A stretch of 64,000 nt of DNA from Pusillimonas sp. T7-7 (GTDB lineage Bacteria > Pseudomonadota > Gammaproteobacteria > Burkholderiales > Burkholderiaceae_B). The position numbers were made by a program, and so were the translations under genes. The stretch spans positions 620,001 through 684,000 of the forward strand of contig NC_015458.1 of NCBI RefSeq assembly GCF_000209655.1. Direction: 5' to 3'. Below are positions 55,515-64,000 of the stretch, one piece after another; the stretch's first letter is position 1; each line of letters opens with the position of its first letter. The notes beneath the pieces are model-generated. The model made no database searches, was not told the origin of the DNA, and was given only the letters and a program-made list of their open reading frames with translations.

Positions 55515-55747
55515 ACAGCCCCGAGCGCATGCCGGCCGAGACGCACAAACCGTTCACCGGCTACCTGTGGGGCACGCTGGCCGTGCTGACTTGCCCCTGC
55601 CACCTGTCCATCCTCGCTGCCGTGCTGGCCGGCACAACCGCCGGTGCATTCCTTGTCGAGTATTGGGTCATCACGGCGCTCGGTTTGACCGGCCTGTTTC
55701 TTCTGTCACTGGCGCGGGCGTTGCGGGCATTCAGGGAAAGATCATGA
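55511..55747 (+). CDS. merE: Mercury transport-associated protein MerE
   Basis: 78-residue membrane protein with two helices and the Cys pair [11 protein letters not shown]. Overlaps merD by 4 bp. MerE of Tn21 transports Hg(II) and methylmercury. Confidence 0.92.
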   Translation: MNSPERMPAETHKPFTGYLWGTLAVLTCPCHLSILAAVLAGTTAGAFLVEYWVITALGLTGLFLLSLARALRAFRERS

Positions 55748-55880
55748 GCGCTTCCCGGCCGGATGGATGGACTACGGCGGAGGGCCCAAGCGTTCGAGCG
55801 CGGGCAAGGCTTTCTGTTCGCAAAGCCGATGCCGGCGGCGGCATTCGCCGTCTTCGTCAGTCAATGGAGGGGTGCCACCA
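55744..55880 (+). pseudogene. Urf2 (EAL-domain) remnant with internal deletion
   Basis: The frame begins [17 protein letters not shown], as in the urf2 start of Tn21-type mer operons, then jumps to an urf2 C-terminal piece ([28 protein letters not shown]) in another frame. The central EAL domain has been deleted. It is not expected to be functional. Confidence 0.7.
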
Positions 55881-56083
55881 TGAATGCAAATGATCCGACC
55901 GCCACCAGTTGCTGCGTGTGCTGCAAGGAAATTCCGCTCGATGCCGCCTTCACACCGGAAGGCGCGGAGTACGTCGAGCACTTCTGCGGGCTGGAGTGTT
56001 ATCAACGTTTCCAGGCGCGGGCCAGCACTGCGACCGAAACGAGCGGCGAACCGAACGCTTGCGGTTCGCCGCCGTCAAATTGA
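55880..56083 (+). CDS. DUF3330 small Cys-rich protein
   Basis: 67-residue protein that follows urf2 in Tn21/Tn5053-type mer regions. [20 protein letters not shown] and [14 protein letters not shown] contain two Cys clusters, suggesting metal binding. The ATG at 55880 has GGAGG upstream. Role in mercury resistance unknown. Confidence 0.75.
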   Translation: MNANDPTATSCCVCCKEIPLDAAFTPEGAEYVEHFCGLECYQRFQARASTATETSGEPNACGSPPSN

Positions 56084-56121
56084 GACAAACCACGCTTTCG
56101 CTACGTCGCCTCATGTCGGCA

Positions 56122-56736
56122 TCAAATTCGGCTGAGTAGCTTCTCGCCATCTGGACGTAGCTCGCCCTTGGGTGAAATATGCCGATACAGGGTCTGCCGC
56201 GTGATGCCAAGTTCCTGGCACAGGTCGCCGACCTTGGTCTCTGACTGCCCCATTGCCGCCATCGCCAGCCGCAGCTTGGCGGCGGTCATCTTGAACGGCC
56301 GGCCGCCTTTCCGGCCGCGTGCCCGTGCTGAGGCCAGGCCCGCCACGGTGCGCTCGGCGATCAACTCGCGCTCGAACTCGGCCAGCGCGGCGAAGATACC
56401 GAAGACCAGCTTGCCGGCGGCGGTCGTGGTGTCAATGGCCGCGCCGTGCCCGGTCAGCACCTTGAGGCCGATGCCGCGTCCGGTCAGGTCATGGACGGTA
56501 TTGATCAGATGGCGCAGGTCGCGCCCGAGCCGATCCAGTTTCCAAACGACCAACGTGTCGCCTGGCCGTAGTGCCTTCAGACAGCTCGCCAGACCGGGAC
56601 GATCCTCGCGTTTTCCGGACGCTTGGTCTTCATAGAGATGCGCCGGATCAACACCGGCCGCGACCAGCGCATCGCGCTGCAAGTCCGTCGCCTGGGAGCC
56701 ATCCGCCTTCGATACTCGCATGTAGCCAATCAGCAT
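56122..56736 (-). CDS. tniR: TniR serine resolvase
   Basis: 204-residue serine recombinase (LIGYMRVSKADGSQATDLQRDAL, catalytic Ser9; VWKLDRLGRDLRHLINTV) with a C-terminal HTH (ETKVGDLCQELGITRQTLYRHI). It resolves cointegrates made by TniABQ at the adjacent res site. Confidence 0.94.
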   Translation of the reverse strand: MLIGYMRVSKADGSQATDLQRDALVAAGVDPAHLYEDQASGKREDRPGLASCLKALRPGDTLVVWKLDRLGRDLRHLINTVHDLTGRGIGLKVLTGHGAAIDTTTAAGKLVFGIFAALAEFERELIAERTVAGLASARARGRKGGRPFKMTAAKLRLAMAAMGQSETKVGDLCQELGITRQTLYRHISPKGELRPDGEKLLSRI

Positions 56737-56743
56737 CTTGTAC

Positions 56744-56810
56744 CTGTCACATATACGTTCGATTATGTGACAGTTTGCATCGGGAAGCTCTGCACGTCAA
56801 AATTTGTCAC
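56744..56810. other. res site of the Tn5053-like element
   Basis: Inverted repeat CTGTCACATA (56744-56753) and TATGTGACAG (56764-56773), followed by further TGTCAC/GTCAAAA half-sites up to about 56810, in the tniR-tniQ gap and the tniQ 3' end. Position and dyads fit the three-subsite res of Tn5053/Tn402. Confidence 0.7.
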
Positions 56811-58014
56811 TTAACCCGTCATTCTGTCTAAGGCATGCAAAGGGTAGGCTAGGCTCATAATGTGACAGAAATTCCGGGGGGATGCCTTCCTTCGCGAAGG
56901 TGGCGCGCAACTGTTCCAAGGAAGCGGGGTCGCGCCGACCATAGGAAGCCAACGCGAACAGCGAGCGTGCCGTCTCGGGGTTGTGTCGTGCTTCAATGAT
57001 GGCCTCATCAATGGCCTGGATTGCACGCTGCCAGTGATCGACGGGTTCGGGCTTCGGCGCTTTCGCCGGCAGGCCACTGGTGAACCCGGTTTGGGGCTCG
57101 GACCAGAATAGCTTTGCGTGCTCGCCTGGCGGGCTTATATCCCTCACCTCAATCAAGCTGATTGCCGTTGCCGCCGCCTCCAGCATCTGCAACCGTACTG
57201 CCGGGTTCAGGGTTTCATACGGTCGCCACAGACTTTGCCCAGCACGCAGCGGATGCCCGCAGCATTCCCAGATTTGGCGGAGATACCCCGCGTAGGTGCC
57301 GCACGTCGAAAGCGGGGTGTTCAGCTCATCGAGCAGCGTGCGTAGCAGCCTAAACCACAATCCGGCGTGGATGCGTCGGCGCGGCAACTCCACGTGGCCG
57401 GTCGTCAGTGCCTGCCAGGTACGCTGGTCCATCGCCGCAATCGCGTCGCTGGCAGTGCGCGGTTCGGCGTCGGCGTTCTCCCAGCCGAGAAACCGCCCTG
57501 GCACGCCCCAATAGGATTCCAGCCAGCAGCCATGCAGTGGGCAGCTCAGCATCAGGGGCAGCTTCCACGCGAGCAGTACGGCTTGGTTCTCCGGATCGTT
57601 CAGGCAGAGCGGACAGGCGCGGTGTATCGGTTGGGTGGGCAGCCAGGCACGCCAGCTCGTGATGGATCGCGTCTTACGGCGGAGTCTCGGCAGCAGTACC
57701 GAGAGCTGGAACGCATAGGTTTCCAATGCGGCTGGAATCTGATCATCAAGGCTGTCCAGTAGCCAAGGCACCCAGCCGGCGAAACTCATGCAGCGCAGCC
57801 GATCCAGCTCGATACCGCTCCGCTGGGAGAGCATCGCCAGCAGCGCCAGTGGTGGCGCGGTGTCCAGGTCATCAACCTGGCCGTGACCAAGATCGTGCTC
57901 CAGCAGCTCGGACACTTCCATGTGATAGCAAAGGGCCACGCGGTTGAGCCACGAAGACAGGGCTTCGGCTTCCCTGGGTGCCGGATGCAGTGGCCAGCGT
58001 GGCGCTGGCTTCAC
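56797..58014 (-). CDS. tniQ: TniQ transposition protein
   Basis: 405-residue TniQ with the family zinc-binding patterns CPLCLNDPENQAVLLAWK and LSCPLHGCWLESYWGVPG. It is required with TniA and TniB for cointegrate formation, and TniQ-family proteins act in target selection. It overlaps tniB by 4 bp. Confidence 0.93.
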   Translation of the reverse strand: MKPAPRWPLHPAPREAEALSSWLNRVALCYHMEVSELLEHDLGHGQVDDLDTAPPLALLAMLSQRSGIELDRLRCMSFAGWVPWLLDSLDDQIPAALETYAFQLSVLLPRLRRKTRSITSWRAWLPTQPIHRACPLCLNDPENQAVLLAWKLPLMLSCPLHGCWLESYWGVPGRFLGWENADAEPRTASDAIAAMDQRTWQALTTGHVELPRRRIHAGLWFRLLRTLLDELNTPLSTCGTYAGYLRQIWECCGHPLRAGQSLWRPYETLNPAVRLQMLEAAATAISLIEVRDISPPGEHAKLFWSEPQTGFTSGLPAKAPKPEPVDHWQRAIQAIDEAIIEARHNPETARSLFALASYGRRDPASLEQLRATFAKEGIPPEFLSHYEPSLPFACLRQNDGLSDKF

Positions 58015-58928
58015 ATCAGTTCCCGCTCGAATTGCCGCCGCCGCTCGCTGGGACCGGTGTAATCGGCCATGCTGAGCGTGCGGTGGTTGATCGCTTCCTC
58101 ACCACTCTCCACGGCGGCCACGGCCGCCGCCATCAATAGGTGCGCCAGCTCGCCAATAGTGCCCTCGCTGCGCGTGAGCAGGTAGCGAGCCATGTCCAGC
58201 GTGGCAATCGACGAAGGTCGCCGCAGCGGGAGCGAAGCCGCGAAGCTGGCCAGCAGTGAACAGCAATCGTCGTTGGCCTCCCACACCGGCAGCATCATCG
58301 GCTCGAAGCGATTTTCCAACTGGTCATCCGAGCGGATGGCCAGGTAGGCGTCGCGTGTGCCCACACCGACCAGCGGGATGCGCAATTCGTTGCCGAGGAA
58401 GCGCAGCAGGTTGAGGAATTCCCGGCGGTTGACGCTGTTGCCGGCCAGGACGTTGTGCAGCTCGTCGATCACCAGCAAACGCACACCGAGCTTGCGCAGC
58501 AGTGTCAGCGCCAGTTGCTCTATTTCCGGCAGCCGTGGGCGCGGTCGCAATGGTGCTCCCATCGCCGCGAGCAGCGCGACGTAGAAGCGGATCACCGATG
58601 GCTCGGACGGCATCTGCACGACCAATACCGGGATGTGCTCCTGGTCGGCGTCGGAGCTGGCCGGGTGGGCGCGGCGGAACTTCTCGACGATCATCGACTT
58701 GCCGTTGTTGGTTGGACCGACCAACAGCAGGTTGGGCATGCGTTGTTTGTTTGGCCACGTATACAGGGCTTCCAGCCGGTTCAACGCCTCGACTGCTCGC
58801 GGATAGCCGATCCAGCGGTCGGCGCGAAGGCGATGGATGCGCTCGTCCGCCGGGAGACGGGCCAAGCCCTGGGCCGCCGGCAGCAGGTGGGACAGGTCGA
58901 TGATGGGATATTCGTCCACGGCTACCAC
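58011..58928 (-). CDS. tniB: TniB AAA+ transposition ATPase
   Basis: 305-residue TnsC/TniB-type AAA+ protein. Walker A is GPTNNGKS (71-78) and Walker B is LLVIDELHNVLAG. Forms the ATP-dependent bridge between TniQ/target and the TniA transposase. Overlaps tniA by 7 bp. Confidence 0.94.
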   Translation of the reverse strand: MVAVDEYPIIDLSHLLPAAQGLARLPADERIHRLRADRWIGYPRAVEALNRLEALYTWPNKQRMPNLLLVGPTNNGKSMIVEKFRRAHPASSDADQEHIPVLVVQMPSEPSVIRFYVALLAAMGAPLRPRPRLPEIEQLALTLLRKLGVRLLVIDELHNVLAGNSVNRREFLNLLRFLGNELRIPLVGVGTRDAYLAIRSDDQLENRFEPMMLPVWEANDDCCSLLASFAASLPLRRPSSIATLDMARYLLTRSEGTIGELAHLLMAAAVAAVESGEEAINHRTLSMADYTGPSERRRQFERELM

Positions 58929-60604
58929 TCCTCAATCTGGTCGAACGGTTTGGCAGGTGGCTGGTTGTCCGCCTGCGGGTCTGCCATGTCCGTGTCCGCT
59001 GGTGGCGTGGTTTTGACAGGTTGTTCCGTTGACTTGAGATGCTGGCGTCGATCCGCGTCGCGCCGCGCCTTGCGCGTGGCTTTCTGCGCAGTGGTCACGA
59101 TTTCGCGCATCTGCCCGATCATGCGGAACAGCGCCGACTCATCCACCTGTTCGCGCCCTTGCTGCCGCAATTTCGCCAGCGCCTGCCGTTGTTCCCAGAG
59201 GGTGACAGCCGGGTGCGACAAGGTACGGTATGGAATTTCCAGATAGTGCTGCCCCTCCGGCTCCAGCACCCAAATGCGGCTGATGTCGCGTGGGTCGCGC
59301 CGGATCAGGAACGCAGGCAGGCGGTCGCGCCGAGCTATCCACGGCTTGAGCGCATCGGCGTAGTAGTGGATGTGGTCGATGACGAAGCCAGTGCGGGTCA
59401 GGGTGCGGCGGAGGACGGGCAGGAAATCGACCAGAAAAGCCGTGGTGCGAGTGATGACGGTTGGAACGCCGGTACGCGCGACAGCTTCGGCCCAGCGTGC
59501 GGCCGGCGGTTGGAGCAGGCCGTTGTGCACGGAGCCGTGATAGGTGCCAACCGCCAATGCGAGCCAGCGTTCCAGCTCGCGCAGTGTCAGGGCGGCCATC
59601 TTCTCGGAGGCGTATTCCCCGCGCTGGTCAGGGTTGGAGAAGGTCGTCCCCGGCAATTCGTCGTGGATCATTTGCATCGCCGTGCCGATGATCCGTTCCA
59701 CGATGCCGCCATAGTGCGGCTGCCCGAGAGGCCGATAGTCCAACCGGATGCCATGCTGCTCGCAGCCACGGCGTAGCGCCTCGCTCTTGAATTCGGCCGC
59801 GTTGTCCAGGTAGAGCAGCGCGGGCTTGCCGCTCATCGGCCAGTCCATTTCCACGTCCAACCTTTCCAACCAAGGGCGCTTGTCGCAACCGGCGTGTGCG
59901 AGGCACAGGCCGACCGAGACGGCAGATGGCGCTTCTAACGTGACCACCATGCCAACCACGCAGCGGGTGAACACGTCGATGGCGAGGGTCAGGTACGGAC
60001 GGCCAATCGGTTGCCGGTCGCGCTCGTCCACCACGATCAGGTCGATGACTGTGTGGTCGATCTGTACCTGCTCCAGCGGTGCGGAGACTGGCGGAGGAAC
60101 ACCGCCAACACCTTGCAGGATGCGGGACGCATCCTGGCCTTCCCGAAGTCGAGTGGTCTTGAGTGGATCAAGGCTGGCGATCCGCAACGCGACCGTGTTG
60201 CGCGCCGGCATCCGCAGCTTTTGCAGCTTGCACACCCGCGCAACTTCACGGTGGAACGCCGCCAAGCTGCGCTTCTGCTTGGTCAGGAAGCGCTTTTGCA
60301 GTAGCTCGCGGATGATTCGTTCGACCGACTCCGGCAAGCGGCCTTTACCTTTGCCACCGCTCGACTGTCCAAGAGCCAAATCAGTGACCAGCCCCGAACC
60401 TTGCCGGGCACGGCGGATCAGGACGTAGACCTGCCGCCGGGACAGACCCAGCGCCTGGGCTGCTGCGTCGGCCGCTTCATGCCCGACCGTCTCCGACTGC
60501 GCCAACGGCCCAATGATCTCCGCGCGGCAGCGAGCACGCTCCCATGCCTGTTCTGACAGGGTGGCTACGCCGCGCTCGGCAATCGGTACGGTATCGGTCG
60601 CCAT
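58922..60604 (-). CDS. tniA: TniA DDE transposase
   Basis: 560-residue transposase. N-terminal HTH region, then a DDE catalytic core: QIDHTVIDLIVVD (Asp183 or 187), LYLDNAAEF (Asp267) and GGIVERIIG (Glu303; exactly 35 residues between the last two). C-terminal Mu-type domain. The start MATDTVPI, with GAGGCGAG upstream, matches the family; 12 further codons to 60640 are open. It acts on the 25-bp IRs. Confidence 0.95.
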   Translation of the reverse strand: MATDTVPIAERGVATLSEQAWERARCRAEIIGPLAQSETVGHEAADAAAQALGLSRRQVYVLIRRARQGSGLVTDLALGQSSGGKGKGRLPESVERIIRELLQKRFLTKQKRSLAAFHREVARVCKLQKLRMPARNTVALRIASLDPLKTTRLREGQDASRILQGVGGVPPPVSAPLEQVQIDHTVIDLIVVDERDRQPIGRPYLTLAIDVFTRCVVGMVVTLEAPSAVSVGLCLAHAGCDKRPWLERLDVEMDWPMSGKPALLYLDNAAEFKSEALRRGCEQHGIRLDYRPLGQPHYGGIVERIIGTAMQMIHDELPGTTFSNPDQRGEYASEKMAALTLRELERWLALAVGTYHGSVHNGLLQPPAARWAEAVARTGVPTVITRTTAFLVDFLPVLRRTLTRTGFVIDHIHYYADALKPWIARRDRLPAFLIRRDPRDISRIWVLEPEGQHYLEIPYRTLSHPAVTLWEQRQALAKLRQQGREQVDESALFRMIGQMREIVTTAQKATRKARRDADRRQHLKSTEQPVKTTPPADTDMADPQADNQPPAKPFDQIEEW

Positions 60605-60720
60605 GCTCGCCTCGCTTTGGTGCACACGAGTATTGAGCATAGACGAGTTTCGTGCAGAGGAGTCCTGATATCGGGCTGTCAGGAGCCGTATGCACAGCAG
60701 GCTTCATGTCTCGTTGATTG

Positions 60721-60745
60721 GTGCAGTCGTCTTCTGAAAATGACA
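60721..60745 (-). repeat. IRi of the Tn5053-like element
   Basis: Complement reads TGTCATTTTCAGAAGACGAC then TGCAC, the canonical Tn5053/Tn402 terminal repeat. It lies 117 bp upstream of the tniA start. The next bases (ACCAC) do not repeat the left flank. Confidence 0.93.
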
Positions 60746-60969
60746 ACCACCGTTTTCTTGGCGGGGGTTGTTCAGCCAACGCAGTTATCACAACTAAGAT
60801 GCATCGCATCTCTGAGCGGTCACAATCCAAAGTCAACATTCAGACAGAAGCCGCAAAACGGTCATTTGATACCGCCTTGCTTTGCAAAAATATCTTTATG
60901 TATTAAGGTTGCATGAAATGTAACTATTTGGTGTTTGACCTTAATCGAGCTACAACTTACGAGGGCGGC

Positions 60970-62793
60970 ATGAGACTGGAATCTGTTTCGATAAAAAATT
61001 TCCGCTGCTACCGCGAAGAGACTACGGTATCGATGGTGGACCTGACGACATTTGTTGGAAAAAATGACATAGGAAAATCATCAATTCTCGAGGCGCTGGA
61101 GATATTCTTTAACAACGAAGCCGTCAAGATCGAACAGGGTGACGCCAACATCTACAGCGGCTCCCCACTAGTTTCCATTACCTGCGAATTTTCTGATTTG
61201 CCGTCCAAGTTGAGCCTTGACGCAGGGGCAGAGACGACTCTTACGGCGGAATTCCTTCTCTCGGTTGAGGGTACCCTGAAGATTCAGAAAGTATTCGATT
61301 GCGGCAAGAGGACACCATCCGTGGAAGTGTATATCCTTGCGAATCATCCGACCGCAGCCGGGGTTGCAGACCTTCTCGATCTGAAGGAAAAAGATCTCCA
61401 GAAACTTGTAAAAGACCAAAAGCTCGATACAGCGCTAAAAGGGAATCCAGGCATGCGGCAGGCTCTATGGGCCGCGACGAAAGACCTGGAACTGAAGGAG
61501 GTGGCTCTTCCAGTTACCAAGCCGAAGGAAGATAGCAAACGGATCTGGGATCAGCTCGAGAGCTACCTGCCGATGTATGCACTGTTTCAGAGCGACCGGA
61601 GCAGCCGCGATTCTGACGGGGAGGTACAAAATCCAATGAAGGCTGCTGTGGCAGCCGCCATTGCCGAAGTGCAGGACGATATCAACCGGATTCAGGAAAA
61701 GGTGCGCGAGAAAGCCGAGTTGATCGCGAAGATCACTCACGAAGCTTTGAAAACAATCGACCCTAATCTCGCCAAAGAACTGACGCCGCAATTTGTGCCA
61801 CCGACTGCAGCAAAATGGACCGGATTGTTTTCGGTCGGCATGGACACTGATGATGGTATCCCGCTGAACAAGCGCGGCAGCGGCGTTCGTCGCCTTGTCT
61901 TGGTCGCTTTTTTCAAGGCAGAAGCGGAGCGCCGGTTAAAGGCCGGGACTAGCCGGAGCATTATCTACGCGATCGAGGAGCCGGAGACGGCACAGCACCC
62001 GAACAACCAGCGCATCCTTATCGAATCATTCAAGACATTGGCGTTGGAGCCTGGATGTCAGATCTTGCTTACGACGCACAGTCCTGGCTTTGCGTCGGAT
62101 TTGCCTACCGCTAGCATCAGGTTTGTAACGCGCGACGCAGATCTTCAACCCGTTATCCTGGAGGGCGCAGACGTATTTGGGGAGGTGGCTGAAACGCTCG
62201 GGGTCGTGCCGGATAGTCGTGTCAAAATCTTATTTTGCGTCGAAGGGCCAACAGACGTAGCAGCCTTTAAATCGCTCAGTCGGGCGTTACATACGGCAGA
62301 CCAAACGCTGCCGAACCTGGCTTTAGATGACAGAGTTGCCTTCGTCTTGCTCGGCGGCTCGACGCTTAAGCACTGGGTTACACAACACTATCTCCGGTCG
62401 CTGAATCGTCCTGAGGTACATATTTATGACAGCGACGTGGCCAAGTATGCGGAATCTGTCACTGAGGTAAACCTGCGTACGGATGGCTCCTGGGCCGTCC
62501 AAACGAACAAGCACGAGATTGAATGTTATCTGCATGCGGACGCGATTAAGGATGCCTTTGACGTCGAGATTGTTGTCATTGATCAGCCCGCTGCCGACGG
62601 GAAGTCAGTCCCAAGGATTTTTGCTGAAGCTTTCTCGGTACAACAGCATTATGATGGGGTTCTAGGCGATGACAAGGCAAAGCTACGTCTCGCGGACAAG
62701 GCATTCCCCAGGATGACTGCAGAGCGGGTGGCCGAGAGAGATCCTTTGGGAGAAGTTGAGGGGTGGTTCCGCAGGATTGGGGCCATGCTATAA
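60970..62793 (+). CDS. OLD-family ATP-dependent endonuclease
   Basis: 607-residue protein. The N-terminal ABC-type ATPase has Walker A GKNDIGKSS (30-38), a signature-like RGSGVRRLVLVAFF, Walker B/D-loop IYAIEEPETAQHPN and LLTTHSPGF. The C-terminal TOPRIM nuclease domain has ILFCVEGPTDVAAF (catalytic Glu) and VHIYDSDVAKY (DxD). OLD proteins act alone or with a helicase partner (GajA of Gabija); no UvrD-like gene follows here. The start MRLESVSI has GAGG upstream. Located directly beyond the transposon end. Confidence 0.85.
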   Translation: MRLESVSIKNFRCYREETTVSMVDLTTFVGKNDIGKSSILEALEIFFNNEAVKIEQGDANIYSGSPLVSITCEFSDLPSKLSLDAGAETTLTAEFLLSVEGTLKIQKVFDCGKRTPSVEVYILANHPTAAGVADLLDLKEKDLQKLVKDQKLDTALKGNPGMRQALWAATKDLELKEVALPVTKPKEDSKRIWDQLESYLPMYALFQSDRSSRDSDGEVQNPMKAAVAAAIAEVQDDINRIQEKVREKAELIAKITHEALKTIDPNLAKELTPQFVPPTAAKWTGLFSVGMDTDDGIPLNKRGSGVRRLVLVAFFKAEAERRLKAGTSRSIIYAIEEPETAQHPNNQRILIESFKTLALEPGCQILLTTHSPGFASDLPTASIRFVTRDADLQPVILEGADVFGEVAETLGVVPDSRVKILFCVEGPTDVAAFKSLSRALHTADQTLPNLALDDRVAFVLLGGSTLKHWVTQHYLRSLNRPEVHIYDSDVAKYAESVTEVNLRTDGSWAVQTNKHEIECYLHADAIKDAFDVEIVVIDQPAADGKSVPRIFAEAFSVQQHYDGVLGDDKAKLRLADKAFPRMTAERVAERDPLGEVEGWFRRIGAML

Positions 62794-62887
62794 GCGCTGG
62801 GGCCGCGAGCTAGCGGCAGCACCCACGCCAGGCGCAGTTTTCCATAACCCCTCTGGCAGCGAGACTGGAACGACATCCCAAGCTGCA

Positions 62888-63229
62888 TTATTCCCAGCTC
62901 TCAATTAAGCTGGCCGCAGCTTTTCCAAAGCCAATAGCGTCTGCTTCGGCCTTGTCTCCGCGTAGGCTGCGGCACTGCCGATTAAGCGTACCGGCTAGAT
63001 CAGGGGATCGCGTAACGAAAAAGCGGCGGGCCAGTAGTTCAAACGGTACTTCGGCATCCCGTGTTACGCCATTTGCATCCAGTAATTCAGGAATCATGCG
63101 ATTGAGCTTCGTGGACAGAATTTCTAACGTTTTAGCCTCTGTGACAAGACCCGGCACGTCATTAGATGCAGCCACCCAAACCTCTGCATTCTGATCCCAC
63201 TCTGCCTGTATAAATAAGATTTTCTGCAT
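62888..63229 (-). CDS. DUF1902/HicB-like protein with C-terminal extension
   Basis: 113-residue protein. The first 75 residues (FIQAEWDQNAEVWVAASNDVPGLVTEA) match DUF1902, a HicB-type antitoxin-like fold. The last 38 residues are not typical of that family and may come from a fused neighbour. A HicA-like toxin gene is not visible next to it. Confidence 0.6.
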   Translation of the reverse strand: MQKILFIQAEWDQNAEVWVAASNDVPGLVTEAKTLEILSTKLNRMIPELLDANGVTRDAEVPFELLARRFFVTRSPDLAGTLNRQCRSLRGDKAEADAIGFGKAAASLIESWE

Positions 63230-63759
63230 AAATCAGGTGCCTCTGGAGCTGATCGACCACCATTATTTTTCCACATCGCTGGCGTGTCAAATAATTTCGG
63301 TTTTGCCGCTTGAAAGAGCCTCGTTCATAGCGGCCTCTCGATTCTCACATTTCGTATTCGCCCCGCGAACATTTCGAATGCTGGCGTCGCCAGCATTTCA
63401 CTTTTTCCTGGCCGTATGGCCAGGCTTCCCGGTTGCAAAGGTGGAACCTTTGGCACACTGGTGTTTTACCGTAGGCGTAGCCGAAGTGTAAACATACCAG
63501 TAGTGCCTTTTTGGGCACGGCATGTGTAAACATGCCCATAGTGCCTTTCTGAACTCACCCCACATCAATGGTCACTTATGGTCATTAACGATTTTTATGT
63601 GCTAATCATGTTAAATCGTTCGTTCATATGCGTACCATCGTGTTAACTCTATGGGACTTCATGTACCAATCATGTTAAATCGTTCGTCCAGATTACGTCG
63701 CCATTGCGTTTTCCTATGCCATAATTAGTTCCCATGGTCATTTATGGTCATTTTCTGAT
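63230..63759. repeat. Non-coding hairpin and repeat array
   Basis: 530 bp with no gene. Perfect palindromes: 63377-63397 (AATGCTGGCG-T-CGCCAGCATT), 63407-63424 (CCTGGCC-GTAT-GGCCAGG) and 63436-63452 (CAAAGGT-GGA-ACCTTTG). Direct repeats: GTGTAAACAT-type 25-mers at 63486-63510 and 63524-63548 (22 of 25 identical); a 30-bp unit at 63597-63626 and 63661-63690 (27 of 30 identical, with a 20-bp identical core); and ATGGTCA[CT]TTATGGTCATT at 63568-63586 and 63734-63752. The last copy ends 7 bp before the next gene. Confidence 0.75.
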
Positions 63760-64000
63760 ATGACATACGATTTCGATAGTGTTCTGGCTTTTTTGAAGAC
63801 CTACGACCGGCCCAGCTCGACCAATCTTCACCGGTTGGTCGAACCGATGGCGTTCCTTCACTACCTGGGTTTTCGTCTGATCTCCATCCACAAGTTTGCC
63901 ACCCAGCAGGGATACAGCGGTAGCTACTCGGCCTTCTGCCGGTGGGTCAAGCGCAACGTCGATTTCGACGAGGTGTGCAAGCAGCATGAGGCAGAATTCA
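63760..64000 (+). CDS. Unknown protein, 3'-truncated by window edge
   Basis: Open frame from ATG 63760 to the edge (80 codons shown): MTYDFDSVLAFLKTYDRPSS at the N-terminus, then LVEPMAFLHYLGFRLISIHK and FCRWVKRNVDFDEVC. It is not listed as a closed frame because no stop is reached. I do not recognise a family. The Trp/Arg-rich YSAFCRWVKRN part could be an HTH. Repeats directly upstream look like operators. Confidence 0.5.
   Translation, partial: MTYDFDSVLAFLKTYDRPSSTNLHRLVEPMAFLHYLGFRLISIHKFATQQGYSGSYSAFCRWVKRNVDFDEVCKQHEAEF

Noticed and set aside
60970..62793. Gabija system (GajA)
   Set aside because: OLD-type protein fits, but no UvrD-like GajB gene follows within the window.
63370..63752. 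CRISPR array
   Set aside because: Repeats occur only in pairs, differ in type and spacing, and no cas gene is present.

Overview
The window looks like chromosome of a betaproteobacterium, most likely Alcaligenaceae (Bordetella/Achromobacter/Pusillimonas-like). I judge this from the moderately high GC, the Ralstonia-type norR-norA-norB arrangement, the DUF3348/DUF802/OmpA/DUF2894 block that I know from Betaproteobacteria, and the many periplasmic-binding-protein transporters. No 16S or complete tRNA gene is present, so the placement is an inference.

Core region (1-44 kb). From the left: a partial YeiH-type exporter, a SirB2 protein, an SbmA/YddA-like ABC transporter, an MBL hydrolase, a fused tautomerase and a DUF924 protein. 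Next is a nitric oxide detoxification locus: norR is divergent from norA-norB, with three perfect NorR boxes and a sigma-54 promoter between them. A SulP transporter, a ribbon-helix-helix protein, a lipoate ligase-like protein, a TM2 protein and a PrmC-like methyltransferase follow. A hipBA module comes next, under a 50-bp perfect palindrome. A full glycerol / glycerol-3-phosphate regulon then runs from glpK and glpR, divergent to the ABC importer glpSTPQUV plus glpD. After it lie an NlpC/P60 lipoprotein, ugd, a TRAP transporter, a small channel-like membrane protein, a four-gene MotAB/ZorAB-like membrane-motor cluster, a quaternary-amine ABC transporter, a VOC protein and a GluR0-like ionotropic receptor.

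Boundary and island (44 kb to the right edge). An ISL3 transposase remnant and a 3' half of a tRNA (CAT anticodon), still followed by its terminator, mark the left end of a genomic island. The intact tRNA should lie beyond the right edge. Island cargo is a RhuM-Fic protein, a Hachiman (HamA-HamB) anti-phage system that interrupts a methyltransferase gene behind a Tn3-type resolvase, and a complete 9,055-bp Tn5053-family mercury transposon (merR/TPCADE + tniRQBA). The transposon's IRt sits about 70 bp upstream of the tnpR start, as expected for a res-site hunter, but it has no target duplication. Beyond it are an OLD-family nuclease, a DUF1902 protein, a repeat- and hairpin-rich non-coding stretch, and an unknown gene cut by the window edge.

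The most interesting candidates are the MotAB/ZorAB-like cluster (33.1-37.0 kb), the GluR0-like receptor (42.5-43.6 kb), the Hachiman insertion and island boundary, the hipBA palindrome, and the repeat array at 63.4-63.75 kb.
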